NCBI GenBank assembly: GCA_900175165.2 | Contig: FWWN02000592.1 | Span: forward strand, 1-54,497 | Origin: Rhizomucor pusillus | Lineage: Eukaryota; Mucoromycota; Mucoromycetes; Mucorales; Lichtheimiaceae | DNA length: 54,497 bases | Direction of reading: 5' to 3' | Shown here: piece after piece, positions 12,064-23,912 of the stretch | Layout: every line of letters starts with the position of its first letter | Numbering within the stretch: the stretch's first letter is position 1 | Position numbers and translations under genes: made by a program | Notes under the pieces: model-generated | Database searches by the model: none | The model's input: the letters and a program-made list of their open reading frames with translations, nothing else | What the model was told of the DNA's origin: nothing

Positions 12064-13784
12064 ATGTCTGCTGCTCGATTTAGCGATCTAGTAGACGAAA
12101 CCGTCTCCATAAGCTCTTCAGTGTCTCCTACACCTACCGAGCGTAGTCCCCTTCTTCCCGGAAAGCTCGCAGAAGAACGAAATGGTAGCTGGAAGACAGA
12201 ATTCCGGTGGCTCCTGTTCAATTCTCTGCCCGTCATTGGCACCTACTTACTTCAGATCTCCTTACAGCTCGCCAGTATATTTACTCTAGGTCACCTGGTA
12301 CGTATAAACAAAAATTAAGATGTAACTTGTATTACTTTTTTTGCTGAGAAATAAGGTTAGGGTCCAACGGAGCTTGCTGCGGCAGCGCTAGCCAGTATGT
12401 TCTGCAACGTTTCAGCGTGGAGCGTTGCATTCGGTACAGCAACTGCTCTTGATACATTGTGCTCCCAGGCATGGACTGGTGCTCGCGATAAGACACTTGT
12501 TGGCGTGCATTTGCAGCGGGCACTGGTTATCCTGTCATTGATGTTTATACCCATCGCCATTGTTTGGTGGAATGCAACCCACATTTTGTTGGCATTAAAC
12601 CAGGAACACGATCTTGCATACCTCGCAGGTAATATTTGTTTACACAACAAATAAGACATCACTTTTTCCTGACAACAGGTTTTGCTGACATTTAATACTG
12701 ATCTCTCTCTTATCTAGGCCTCTTTTTGAAATATCTCATGTTGGGTGCACCTGCGTTCATTGCATTTGAAGCCGTCAAGAAATACCTCCAAGCTCAGAGC
12801 ATTATGCAAGCATCTACTTATGTCTTGCTGATTGCATCGCCTCTGAATTTCGGTCTGAACTACATTTTGGTCCACTGGGAACCTTTCCGCTTGGGTTTCA
12901 TTGGTGCTCCTTTGGCCACATCCATCAGCTACTGGGTCATGTTGATATTGCTCCTGCTCTACATCAAATATGTCAGAGGCAGCGAAGCTTGGGGCGGTTG
13001 GTCTCCCGACGCTTTCAAAGATTGGTGGCCGTTCATGCGTCTGGCCATCCCTGGTATCTTGATGGTTTGCAGGTAAATGGCGCAATTGCAACAGAAATGA
13101 TGTGCGTATTGTGTTACTGATAAAGAAAATTTTAGTGAATGGTGGGCTTTCGAATTGGCCGCATTGGCAGCATCGTACCTGGGGACTGTTGATTTGGCAG
13201 CACAATCGATCTTGCTAACTTCGGCTTCGGCTACTTACACGATCCCTTACGGTATCTCCGTGGCAGCATCGAACCGTGTCGGCAATGCAATGGGTGAAGC
13301 CTTGGCACAGAAGGCACGCAAGGCGAGCATGATGGCATTGATCTTTGCCGTTGCCTTTAGCTTGATCAATTCCCTGTTCTTCTTGACTACCCGCTCGTTC
13401 TATGGATATCTCTTCACTTCCGACGAGGATGTTGTTGCTCGCGTGGCCCACATCCTTCCTCTCTGTGCGCTGTTCCAGATTGCGGATGGTCTCTGCGGTG
13501 TGTCTGGAGGAGTTATTCGCGGTCTCGGTCGACAAAAGGTTGCTGCTTGGATCAACTTGATTGCATACTACGTTGTAGCATTGCCATTGGGATATCCTAT
13601 GACGTTCCACTCTGGCTGGGGATTGATGGGTATCTGGATTGCCCTGAGCATTGCATTGTTTGTGGGTGCTTTCGGTGAAGTCTTGTTTTTGTTTACGATT
13701 AACTGGGATGCCGAGGTGCGGCGAACTCATGAACGTGTCAAAGAAGAAGAGCATTTGATACATGAAGAATCTGATATCGCTTAA
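12064..13784 (+). CDS. MATE-family multidrug/toxin extrusion transporter
   Basis: Polytopic efflux antiporter (MATE/MOP superfamily) expected in the plasma or vacuolar membrane, exchanging organic cations or metabolites for protons. Four exons: 12064-12297, 12361-12628, 12718-13072 and 13136-13784, totalling 1506 nt and 501 residues, the usual family size. A hydrophilic N-terminus carries TERSPLLPG, similar to vacuolar-type dileucine signals. It is followed by about twelve hydrophobic segments. Family signatures are GPTELAAAALASMFCNVSAW, ALDTLCSQAWTGA, PLNFGLNYILVHW, SEWWAFELAALAASYLG, and the second-half ISVAASNRVGNAMG with GVIRGLGRQKVAAWINL. The C-terminus is acidic and cytosolic. Substrate cannot be read from sequence. 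The 218-aa antisense frame over exon 4 is a shadow. Confidence 0.95.
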
Positions 13785-14481
13785 GAAGACACTTCCCGCC
13801 TTCTCCGTCCCTCCTCCTGCTCTCATATACATATACATGCACAAACACCCGCATCCTTTGTAGCATACCAATCTAATAAAAAGTTCTACTTTTCCTTTGT
13901 TACTTGCACAAAGTGATCTCCTTTTCTTTCCGTTAGCATCGGATGATAAATAAACAGCGTCCTTTCCGTTTCATCTGTCATCTTCGCATTAACGGCGACA
14001 CTCCTTTTGTGCAAGAGGCTGATGAAACGTTGGATCAGGTGAGTAGCGTATCAGGGTTATTGTTTTTTTTTCAATTATGGCATTCTTTGTAACTATCATA
14101 TTATCGAGTCGCAGAACCAAGAAACTGTTGTGTGTTTGTGAGCCGCATTTTTTTTGGGTGAATTTACAGTAGGTAACGAGATAGAACTCAGGTTTTGCTC
14201 ATGTCAATGGTATCCAGTTCTCTTGCTTGCTTCGGGACGGAAATGACAAAAATTATGCAAATTGCAGGAAATCGAGTATCGCCATAAATAAATGTTTAGA
14301 GGAGAAGACAGAGAAAAAATGCCGACGCAAAAAAGTAATTAGCAACTAGATAGGTTGTCCTCCAGTTTGGAACGAAGATTGTGGTTTGATGCTACTTGCA
14401 AAACCGGAACCGCTACAAAGTGAAGAAAAAAAGCAGAGATAAGCACTTTGTTTTTACGCCGATATATCTAACAGTAACTTA
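13785..14481. other. Convergent 3' gap between MATE and epsin
   Basis: About 700 bases between two converging stop codons, AT-rich with several poly-T and poly-A runs. No conserved-looking frame on either strand. Confidence 0.4.
13875..13880 (+). terminator. Poly(A) signal after the MATE gene
   Basis: AATAAA about 90 bases downstream of the MATE stop codon, in the expected 3' UTR position. Confidence 0.45.
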
Positions 14482-16560
14482 CTATGGGATGCGCAGATTG
14501 CCTGTGTTTCCAAAAGTATCCGTGCCGTCACTGTATCTTAGATCAGCATCGCTGTAATCTCTTTGCCTTACTCAGATTAATTACGTACTCTCTATTGGCA
14601 AGGAGCGCGTTCAAGGTAGCGTATTTACTGTCATTAGCGGATGGAGTATGTTGTTGTTGTAGTTGTTGCTGTGCCTTTAAAAAGAGGGAAGTATGGAGCC
14701 TATCAGTTTACGCACGGGCCAACAGCAGAGTCATTTAACTGCGTCAAGTACCTGGAGAGCTGGCGATGAAGGGAAGGTGAAAGAACGGGTAGGGCCTCCA
14801 GCTGTGGTGGAAGCAAAGCTCTGAGAAGGCGAGCTTGAGCTGAGAGTTGCAGATGCCAATGAAGGCGATGCGGTCAGTGTCTGGCCGAACATGCTCGAGC
14901 CAAAAGAGTTCGAAGTTGTGGGGAATTGCTGCTGCTGTTGCTGCTGATTGTTGTTGCTAAGCTGGCCAAAAGGATTGTTTGAGGCTGCTGCTGCTGCTGC
15001 AGGTTGCTGCGTCTGGAACGCTGTTGCGAATCCAGTGGTTTGGTTCTGCTGTTGTTGAGGTAGGAGACCTGTCATCATATTTGTTTGGAAGGATGGCATG
15101 CCAGTCATCTGTGCCTGAAGTCCCTGTCCAAAACCATTATTCATTTGTTGATAAGGGTTGCTTGTCATATGTTGTTGCTGGTAAGGATTGTTGGGCATCC
15201 CTGTAACTTGTGAAAATAATGCTTGCTGCTGCGGCGGTTGCTGGCCAAAGGGCGATGTCGAGGTACCAAAGTTGGTGTTGGTAAATCCAGTAGTTTGTGG
15301 CCATTGCGATTGCTGGGTGTATGGATTTGCGCTAGATTCGAATGGTTGAGACTGAGACCATGGCGAGGAGGAGGGGGGTTGTTGCTGCTGCTGCTGCTGA
15401 TTAGCGTAAGGGTTGAATGCAGAATCAAAAGATTGTGACTGAGGGAATGGGTTGAAGCTGCTGTTCGATTGGGTGGCACTACCATTTGTGTTTCCAAACA
15501 GTTTGTCAAAATTATCCTTTTCCAATTTTTCCTTCTCCTTGCGCTCTCGCTCCTGAGCCTCTTGCTCGCTTAGCCGGATAGCTTTTGCTAGATCTTCCTC
15601 GCTAAAATTGTCAATAGTTAAGATGGTGGATCATGCATGCATTAGCATAAATGTAAACAAAACGCCTCACCCCTGGCGTTCCAATCGCTTTCGCTCTTCC
15701 TCCTCTGCCATTCGTTTGCTCTCCTCAATTGCTCGTTGCAAATCCCGATCTTCGCTGTCATCCCGGTGCGCTCGAGAGCGATGCTGCTGCTGCCCGGCAT
15801 TGCCTCCCATTATATCATTCATGTAATCATTCACACCAGCCATTCTATCACGCATTTGCTGTCGTTGTCTTCTCTCTTCCTTGAGGCGAGCATCATCCAT
15901 AAGTAGATTCGTGATATCTTTCGCTTTCTGTCGCACTTTGAAAAGTAGTCAGAATGTTCAGCGTTTCGAGAACAAGCGGTTGCACCAAATAAACCCAATA
16001 ACTTCTCTTACCATTCGCACCGACATCACGGCCATTATCGTCAACATGCTGGAATTCCTTGAGTGTTTTTATCACATAGATATTTTCCTTTGCATATAGT
16101 ACAACATTTTCCGACCCGACGTGCAAGCAATAGTCCAACAAAAGTAGGGCCTATACCCATTAATTAGTTCTTTTTCGTCGTAGCCAGAATTATTGTAATT
16201 GTATACCTTGAAAACATGGCGCCAATTCTTTCCCTTATCGTTCAATCGCTTGTCGATCATGTCCATAATCTCGATGAATTCTTGCCTGTTTAGGGAGATA
16301 GACGAGGAATTAGGTATTCATGAGAACAAGTGGTATCGCTACATGGTGACAACTTTACTGAGTATAAGTAAGCTGAGCGATCTCGTTCATGAGGGTGCCG
16401 CTTGGACCCCAGGGATCGTTCGAGGTAGCCTCTCGCACTTTACGCTGGACTTCAGAGAAGCCTTTTGCGTAGTTCTTACTAATTCAAGAGGTCAAAACAC
16501 AATGCTGGTCTGGGTTGTGCTCGCAACCTACATGCTTCGAACTACGCCTTTGCCGGTCAT
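14482..16560 (-). CDS. ENT1: Epsin (ENTH-domain clathrin adaptor)
   Basis: Endocytic adaptor that binds PtdIns(4,5)P2 through its ENTH domain, ubiquitinated cargo through UIMs and EH proteins through NPF motifs. Eight exons (minus): 16560-16532, 16478-16359, 16285-16207, 16150-16012, 15935-15671, 15601-14752, 14674-14589 and 14530-14482. The total is 1617 nt, 538 residues. ENTH: KNYAKGFSEVQRKVREATSN, NDPWGPSGTLMNEIAQLTY, EFIEIMDMIDKRLND, LLLLDYCLHVGSE. Two UIM-like helices follow: EDRDLQRAIEESKRMAEE and EEDLAKAIRLSEQEA. The Gln-rich tail has two NPF and four NPY motifs. The frame appears to stop at 14731, but splicing from 14751 joins a Q-rich exon and then GTDTFGNTGNLRIP, the typical fungal epsin end, so I extended the gene. 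An alternative in-frame acceptor at 14551 would add seven residues to the last exon. Confidence 0.93.
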
Positions 16561-17691
16561 TGCGTACAAGGATTAGGAATGTCTAAAGGAAAATTAGGGC
16601 AAAAGGGGGGCGAGAGATGGCGTTTTTTAAAGGAAGGGCAGAAGGGAAAGTTTCCCGGCAAAAAATGGTTGCAGTTGCCTCTGTACCACCAACCCCACTA
16701 TGTACAACTTGCTGCTGGCGCTCATTTGGAGCTATACATACAATCAGCATATCAAGATCTCCTTGGTGTTCTCCAAATTAAATTGTATAACTGTGGCCAT
16801 ATAATAACATGTATGTTGCATATACGTATATGAATGGATTTCAGCGATGTATCAGAAAGACAAGAAGAAAATTATACTTCCTTAGTTAGCTAAGTTTTGA
16901 CTTATTTAAGTATTTCCTGGACGACAAACGCAAAGAGTTTGCATATATAGTCATGCGCGGTTGTTAATGAGTCGGTGAAGGTTGTAGCTGTTTGACGAAC
17001 ATTTAATAGTCGATATATCTGTGTTGATATAGCCCTGCTTAGACTAGCATTTATGAACTGTCTGCGCTCATGTATGTACCGCACGTCTCAATCACATTGA
17101 CAATGTTTTCAGCATTTTTCTAGAAAATAAGAATTTTAATCATTATAATCTGCCTATTTGTTCGATGGATGTCTACATCTACACGTTATGACATATTTTG
17201 ACTGTCAAGAGCCGTTGTATCCACTCTCGTAACATCGATGGCCTGCTTGCCCCATACGGAATTTGGAGTGACGCTTTGCATTGTCCAATATACAGACCGC
17301 TCTGTTGAAGGCTTAATTCTGTCACTTTGCTTTGCAAGCCTAAGAGGTAGAAATTGACAGAAGTCCCCAACTCAGAAAGCTACCTGCCTTGCATTTGTAT
17401 CCCCATGTGAGACCTTGTATTTCTTTGCTTATCAACTCTCAAATCTTGTATACAATATCTAGTATAATTCTCGATTCACAGAGTAGTTTCGTATGATCGT
17501 TGTGATATTTTTTACTATTGACGGTATGTCCCGAAATAGGAATCTTAGCACTGTACAGTATTTTTTAAAAAGTAATGTCGCAGGCTTTGAAAATCAATGC
17601 CGCAGTTCCAAAAATACCTGTCACATTTTTCAAAATAGATGTGGCCTGCTTAGGAATCAAATGTCGGTTTCACTACTTTACCATTTCAAAC
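16561..17691. other. Intergenic region, no gene seen
   Basis: About 1.1 kb upstream of epsin. AT-rich, no frame or splice-joined product that resembles a protein family. Probably the epsin promoter followed by decayed sequence leading into the mobile-element debris. Confidence 0.4.
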
Positions 17692-18103
17692 ATGAGTGCA
17701 CAAATTTTATACAAAGATGGACAAGGAAATGTTGTCGATGAGAACGGTAGACCTGAGCCCATGGACTAGATCGTTGACCAGGAACAATTTGCTCTTGAGA
17801 CGATTAGCTCTCATACTCACTATTTGCAAAAGAAGCCTGCGGAGAAATCTCGAGCTAACGCGATGCAAGTAGATAAGCCTTAGAGATGAGGATTCTCATA
17901 TGAGGGAAGTGACTGAAAACGTACTTATACTTCGTACACTCCTCAAGACAAGGCCAGATTCTTTAAACTGAAGATTGAGAAGTGTATGAGTGCTTCTGCT
18001 GCAGCGAAACAATTGGGTATTCACGCTCGCACAGCCCAGAGATGGGTCAAACAATATGAGGAGCGTCCCGGTAGCATCTTTGAGAGCGGTAAAAAGAAAG
18101 GTG
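17692..18103 (+). pseudogene. Decayed N-terminal half of a Tc1/mariner (IS630-like) transposase
   Basis: Starting at ATG 17692 a protein-like frame (ILYKDGQGNVVDENGRPEP) is interrupted by several stops. It resumes as YTSYTPQDKARFFKLKIEK and CMSASAAAKQLGIHARTAQ with RWVKQYEERP, a helix-turn-helix module of the type that opens IS630/Tc1-like transposases in Mucoromycota. The catalytic DDE half is absent here; at 18102 the sequence switches abruptly to a different dispersed repeat. Non-functional. Confidence 0.65.
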
Positions 18104-18328
18104 CCGCTATCTTGATCTTGACAGCTCTAATTATACACCAGACAATGGTTTCCCGCTCTGATGATGACAGATGCACGGCAGATGCTCACCCATCACCGGT
18201 TAACGGGCTTCTTGAGATTATATTAGATGCATACAGAGGAAAGACCGCCAAAAGAAAGATTCTCTATAAATACAGAATGAAAGTGCATAAGAAGTTCACT
18301 TGAATCTCGTTGACTCAGTCTGTCACTC
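18102..18328 (+). repeat. Dispersed repeat, copy 1 (inverted copy near 51.8-52.0 kb)
   Basis: From 18102 the sequence matches, in the opposite orientation, about 51788-52011. The first roughly 170 bases look identical or nearly so and the last 50 bases diverge. Both copies keep an open frame containing ALIIHQTMVSRSDDDRCTAD and NGLLEIILDAYRGKTAKRK. Here the frame is fused to the broken transposase helix-turn-helix, giving a 105-aa chimeric frame (17986-18303). The element's family is not recognised. Confidence 0.85.
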
Positions 18329-20221
18329 CATTTACAAGTGATTCATAAATTTTGAACACACCGACTATGTGCCGATCGTTTGTTCGCCTCAAATACTTGG
18401 ATGTCAATTTTATGGCAGGCGCAGCATCTTTCTTAGCCACCTGGCTATAGAGTTAAGTGTACATTCGAGAAACCAAATTGTAATCAATAATGAAACTTGC
18501 CTCTTCGATTTTTTGCAGCTGTTTAGTGAACTTCTACTGGAGTTTTTGCCACTCGCTCTTGCTCTTTCTTTTTTGCTCTTCCATAAGTCTATCCCACGTC
18601 GACTGTTGAAACGGAGGCCGTTGGCAGCTGTTTCGAGACTGATTTTTGACTCGATAGATCCAGGATGGAAATCAGACCAAGACTTTGGAAATCGTTTTAA
18701 ATTTTGCTCAGATAAATTATAATGCAATCTTTGCTATATCAGGTTTTGGGCGTCCGCTGGCAGTCTATACGTCTACATGATGTTTGGGAGATAGTCCCCT
18801 CCTGAATGATGAGAGGAATCCGGGATGATGACCAGGGATTGGGACGTCGTAGATATCCAGGTCGTCTGTAGATTTCTCAAGTACGATCCTCTGTATCGTA
18901 GGATGGAATAGTTTTAAAGAAGGTCGGTTGATCGGCAACAGAGACAATAGCCCGATTGTCTATCGATGGATATAAGTATATGAATGACCTCCATTTACAA
19001 AGCTATCATTGTATCGCTCTATGGCTTCGCGTCTAATCCTCGTGCCAACTGAGACACCTTCATCGTCTTCGACTCCATCGGACTCCAAGGTCTGAAGATG
19101 GATTCGTCGATTACAAGATTGTTATATGTGTGGGCGCGTTTCCTCGGCAAACTGGCTGCTTCCAAGGATTCTAACCCTCGTTTGCTACCCTTTTCCACCT
19201 GTTTTACAGCAATTTCTTGGTCGGTCTCCTCATGACTTTCTTCAAGTTGCTTTCTCGCCCAACACTGTTGCGAGCTAACGAAGTTCTAGGTCTGCTTCAG
19301 CTATGATCTTGACTCATTATTCGTGTAGCACATTCTCTATACTATGCTTTAACGAAGCTTTAGCACATTTTTTTTTGATTCGGTGTCATCGTTTTCGGTG
19401 TCATGAATGGCTCGGACGGTATCCAGTACTTCGGCTTCAAGCTTTCAAGCCATCCAGATGGACACTCGAACTCTTTGAAACAACCTTATCAAGGAGAAAT
19501 TGTGTTTGAAGCTCCTCCGAACATACTCTTCGATAATGAATTGCAGAAAGAGGACAGTCAGCACAATGCAGCGCGGAAAGCAATTTTCAACGCCCACTTC
19601 CTGTGGTATGAGCCTCGAAATGGCACACATGCTCTACGGGGCGATTGCTTGAATTGTTTCCTTTGGATTGTAGTGGAATCCACCAGACGTTCTTTAATTA
19701 TATCGGATTGGCTCCCAAGGATTCTTGTATAGACGAAACTATTATTAGTGATTCCAAGATGTAGGAGCAAAGTCAAGAACGAATGGCCATGAAAAGAAAG
19801 AAAACACAAGGTCGACGAAATGAGCAACGGTTGATATATAATCGCTCAAGCTGATAAATACATATCAAATTGATACTTAACTGATCAGGTTGATACATAA
19901 GCGATTACGCTGATAAAAAAGAATCGAAGTTATTCGGGCATGGAACCTCTCCAGCGAGTGTTGTATTTCATAGTTGGGCACCAGAGAAAAACATACTTTG
20001 ACTCATATCCGATCGTTGCTATCTAAATACACTGAATTAAGACGATAAAATCATTTGTGCTGTAAATAACAGGCTATCAAAAACAATGCAAACATACTTA
20101 AACAAGGTTATTGCCGCTTATCTTCTTTGGCCTGCTTCTATCCCATTATCTGAGCCTTAACTTTCCCCAACCCAAATTAATCCATGCGGTTCCGCGAGTT
20201 TCTTAACCGCGACAAAGGACT
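18329..20221. other. Mobile-element graveyard, minus-strand coding relics
   Basis: No intact gene. On the minus strand about 18650-18300 a frame reads as protein with two in-frame stops (contains WDRLMEEQKRKSKSEWQKLQ, then KFTKQLQKIEEASFIIDYN). A second minus-strand relic lies about 19450-19760 (GNNSSNRPVEHVCHF flanked by stops). About 19840-19920 holds an irregular repetition of TTGATACATA/CTGATAAATA-like units. The families are not recognised; the decayed state suggests old transposons. Confidence 0.45.
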
Positions 20222-21797
20222 ATGGTGAAAGACGAGGCAGAAGCTTACAAGCAAAAAGGTAAGGTATCGATATTCCAGTCAAAGTTCCTGGGAGGGTTTC
20301 ATATTTCATCTGTCCCCTTGATACCACTGGTCCTGAGCGATAACGAACCCGCGCTCCAACTAGGAAATAAGCTTTTTGCGGAACATCGCTACGAAGATGC
20401 CATTAAAGAGTACTCTACTGCCATTGTACGTGGACCTTGGTGTTGGGAAAGAGTTAATGTCGAGCTGATCCTGCCTGTCTTGCCAACAGATCAAAGATCC
20501 GACGGAAAAAACGTATTACACCAACCGTGCTTTATGCTACCTAAAGGTAAACACGAGATTGCGCGATCTATGTGATAGGTTGGAATATACTCAAGGAGGC
20601 GTATGTATGCTTTACTAGCTTGAGCAATATGATAATGTAATTAACGATACACGCCGAGCCATTGAACTTGACAGCACGGCTGGTAAGTAGTTGTTTAACA
20701 ACGGACACATTTACAAGCACTTACTCAGGACCATGTAGTGAAAGCATACTATCTTGTAAGATCCTGCTACAATATGTTGGATATGAATGTAGTTCTTAAG
20801 ACCAATATGATGCATACCACGCTAGCTTGGTCAAGCGCTTATCGAAAAGAAGCAACACACTGAAGGTAGGCAAGGGACATTGCATCGGCATGATATTTTT
20901 TATATAAACATTAACGATGGCTATGGTTAGCACTGAACAAACTCAAGACGGGTAATGATTTTTCACACGCAAGTGCATTGCCAATCTTTCCTGTTTACTG
21001 ATGCCGTGTCATCAAAGCCTACGAATTGGCCATTCGGCAAAAGGTCAAATACGTCAACGATATCTTGCAAGCTCTTTTAACCGCTCGGAAAAGGAAATGG
21101 GATGACGATGAAGCGGTCCGTCTGGAGCGAGAATCCGAACTTTTGCGTTATGTCAAAGGCCTGATAGAGGCCGAAAGAAAGCGTCAATTAGAAGATGCAG
21201 ACGATGATCAGGAAAAGATTGATGAAGTGAATTATTTGACGGTAAACGGGAGTGAGCATCGTATGCACACACGGTACTCGAAACTGATATCATTTGGGAT
21301 TGCAGGATGAGCAGGAAGCTAAAGTGCAAAAAGTGTTTGAGCAATCCAAAGAAAATTTGATGGTAACGAGGATACTCGGAATCTAGCCAGTGAGATAATC
21401 TGCGCTAACACAAGTACAGCGTCGTGAGATACCCGATGCATACCTTGATAAGATTTCATTTAATATCATGCACGACCCGGTCTTTACTCCAGGTAGATTG
21501 ACTGTTTACGAAACTAGTGGATTGGGATATGGAGCTTACCATCGAATTTAGATGGCTTTACGTATGAACGACAGTCTCTTTTGGATCATTTTGCGAGAAA
21601 CGGTAACTTCGATCCCATTACCGGACGTCCGTGCGAAGAAAAAGATCTCGTACCGAACCGATCGCTGAGGGAAGCCATTGAAGATTTCTTACGAGACAAC
21701 GGATGGGCTGCTGGTAAGCAAACAAACTTTATACTTCTCTGTGCCGAAATGACGATCATGAATGTGCTAACTCGAGCCGTTTTTGATAGACTACTAA
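20222..21797 (+). CDS. STUB1: CHIP-type co-chaperone E3 ubiquitin ligase (TPR + U-box)
   Basis: Carboxyl terminus of Hsc70-interacting protein homologue: the TPR clamp binds the EEVD tail of Hsp70/Hsp90 and the U-box recruits an E2 to ubiquitinate the bound client. Twelve exons: 20222-20258, 20364-20425, 20490-20546, 20619-20682, 20739-20755 (17 nt), 20826-20865, 20931-20951 (21 nt), 21018-21241, 21306-21362, 21420-21492, 21552-21713 and 21790-21797. Total 822 nt, 273 residues (human CHIP 303). Seen: three TPRs (GNKLFAEHRYEDAIKEYSTA, KTYYTNRALCYLK, KAYYLLGQALIEKKQ), a charged helical linker (KKRKW-like RKRKWDDDEAVRLERESEL), then the U-box IPDAYLDKISFNIMHDPVFT with FDPITGRPCEEKDLVPN. The end NGWAADY matches the family's NGWVEDY and requires the 8-nt last exon. 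Confidence 0.95.
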
Positions 21798-22012
21798 TGC
21801 AATATGTATAGACTCTGTATGAACATATAATCAAACGCCGTACGCACATACACTGTACCTTCATTTACCTGCATGTCCGCCATGTATTGCTTACAATACG
21901 TACATAACTTAGCATAAACAATACTTGTACACAACCTTTATTAAAAGAAGAAACTTTGCAGAGAAAGAACGAGAAGGACTAGAAAAAAAGCGACAGACAC
22001 TAATCCCCCATA

Positions 22013-23912
22013 TTACTCCTGGTCTTCAGCATCGTTTTTCACTTCTTCCTTTTCTTCTTCCACATCCTTGCCATTCGTCTCATTCTTCGAAGCATCCTTC
22101 TCAGTCAAAGCAACCTTCAGCTTCTCCAATTCTATTTCGAGCACGCGGATCTTCACGTCTCTTTGAGAAACAGCGTTCTTCAATTCCTCATTCTCTTTTC
22201 GGAGTTCATGGTATGCAGCTTGGTACTAAAGCATAATCGCTTGTAAGACCTGATGTTCGTTAAAATCAGATAACGCCAGTATACTCACATCTTTCTCATT
22301 CTTGGGTGGTGTGGGAGTGTTCTCGGCAGCTTGATTTTGTTCCGCCTCGGCCGATGGCACAAACTCCTTCTTTTCCTTGGCGACGTAGCCGACAGACAAG
22401 TCTATGGTTTTAGGGTCGGCATCTTTTCCAGAAAACCACTCATCAGCAGTGAGAGATGGTTCGTCGCCGATGGCCGGCGGGTAGATATCAGCCTGGAATG
22501 CATCAGACTTTACGTAGAGATTGTTAGTATAGATATAAAAAGGAAAAGTTACAACCTTTATGGAAATTTACCTTGCGAGGGACGGTGAAAGAAATGGGTT
22601 CAATCAAGGAGTTGGTGACTTTGTAAGCTCGTGCAATTTCACATTCGTTCACATTGAGAGCTCGCTTTGGCATGAATGCAATACCCTTTTGTGCCTCTGA
22701 TTCTCTGTGATCATTGATGTGATATAGCTCATCGTTTTCAAATTCATAGTAACGGATAGTGCGATCACTGTATAGATAAGGGATCACAATCAATATGATT
22801 GCAATTATGCAAAACATCAAGTGACTTACCCCTTGCCCGCCAAGTACAAGAGACTGTTATCATTGTCATAGAACGGCATAATAACACCGGAAGATGTGTC
22901 CAAGAATTCTGACTTCATAGGTTTGCTTAGGTCGGCTGTGTTCCACAGGTTGAGCTGACGGTCACTCATTCTTGAGAAACCAGTGGTTGCTAGTCTATCC
23001 TTGTCGCCAAGCCAAACAACACGCGATCCTTTAATACCTTGGTGACCTGGTCCTTCCTGCACAACCTTGTTGCTACGCACATCAAAGATACGCAGTCGCT
23101 TATCACGGCAGGTGGTTGCAATCAAGGAGCCGTTATAGTTCCAGGATAGGGATTGGATGATTTCTGTGTGGCCTGTAATTTCCTGCCTTTCTTGACCCTT
23201 TTCAATATCCCAAATCTTGACTGTAAGGTCCGTGCTAGCCGACAGGAGGACGTTACTTGCAGTTGGGTGGAACATGACTTGGCCAATCTTGCTAAAATTC
23301 ATAGACAGTCAGTTGAGTAAGCACAATGGTTGTTTCCATTAAAGCTATCTCGAGTCACTAACCGCTGATGGCCTGATAGTTTCAAAACCGGAGTGACTTC
23401 TTCAAGATCTTCATCGTATTTCTCAGGGATGTTCCAGATCATTACTTTGCTATCCTCAGCACCGGAGGCGATGACATAATCATTGAAAGGGTTGAAGGCA
23501 GTATCGAGCACAGGTGCAGTGTGGCCGCGGAAGAGAGGGTAATTGTCTGGCAATTTACCTGAATTTACGGGCAAAAATTGCATTAATTTTCTGACAGACC
23601 GTGCGGAGCCCAGCACGGCACACGATCATTCGTCTTTTCCATACTTACCCACATCTGAGAGAGGAATGACAGCAAAAGCACCACCACCGGAGGATTGCCA
23701 GTTGACAGATACAAACAACTTTACAATATTATATCAGATCAAAAGGCGGCCAAGAGGAGATGATCTGACAGCATTGTACTTACCGGGTTCACCTGGACCA
23801 TGTTACTGTCCCAAGCATTCAAACTCACACGAACGTTGTCATAGCAAAAGTCCCTCTTTGGCGTCGTGCCAAAAACGTGGCGGTACTTTGAAGGACGGAC
23901 AAAACGGTTCAT
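22013..23912 (-). CDS. CRN1: Coronin, actin-binding WD40 protein
   Basis: Regulates actin filaments and the Arp2/3 complex at cortical patches. Seven exons (minus): 23912-23784, 23718-23649, 23558-23363, 23291-22830, 22767-22572, 22507-22289 and 22225-22013, totalling 1485 nt and 494 residues. Begins with the coronin signature MNRFVRPSKYRHVFG. WD40 repeats follow, including PLFRGHTAPVLDTAFNPFND, VMFHPTASNVLLSASTDLTV and SRVVWLGDKDRLATTGFSRM. The C-terminal extension EPISFTVPRKSDAFQADIYP, with DEWFSGKD, is the conserved coronin post-propeller segment. An acidic linker and a heptad-like coiled coil (ELRKENEELKNAVSQRDVKI) end the protein, as expected for trimerisation and Arp2/3 binding. Divergent from GON7; the ATGs are 289 bases apart. 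Confidence 0.96.

Noticed and set aside
13215..13871. 218-codon antisense frame over the MATE gene
   Set aside because: Mirror of a conserved membrane-protein exon; the product is His/Arg/Gln-rich and resembles nothing.
19830..19925. CRISPR-like or telomere-like repetition
   Set aside because: The TTGATACATA/CTGATAAATA units are irregular in length and spacing, with no spacers; just low-complexity AT-rich DNA in a eukaryote.
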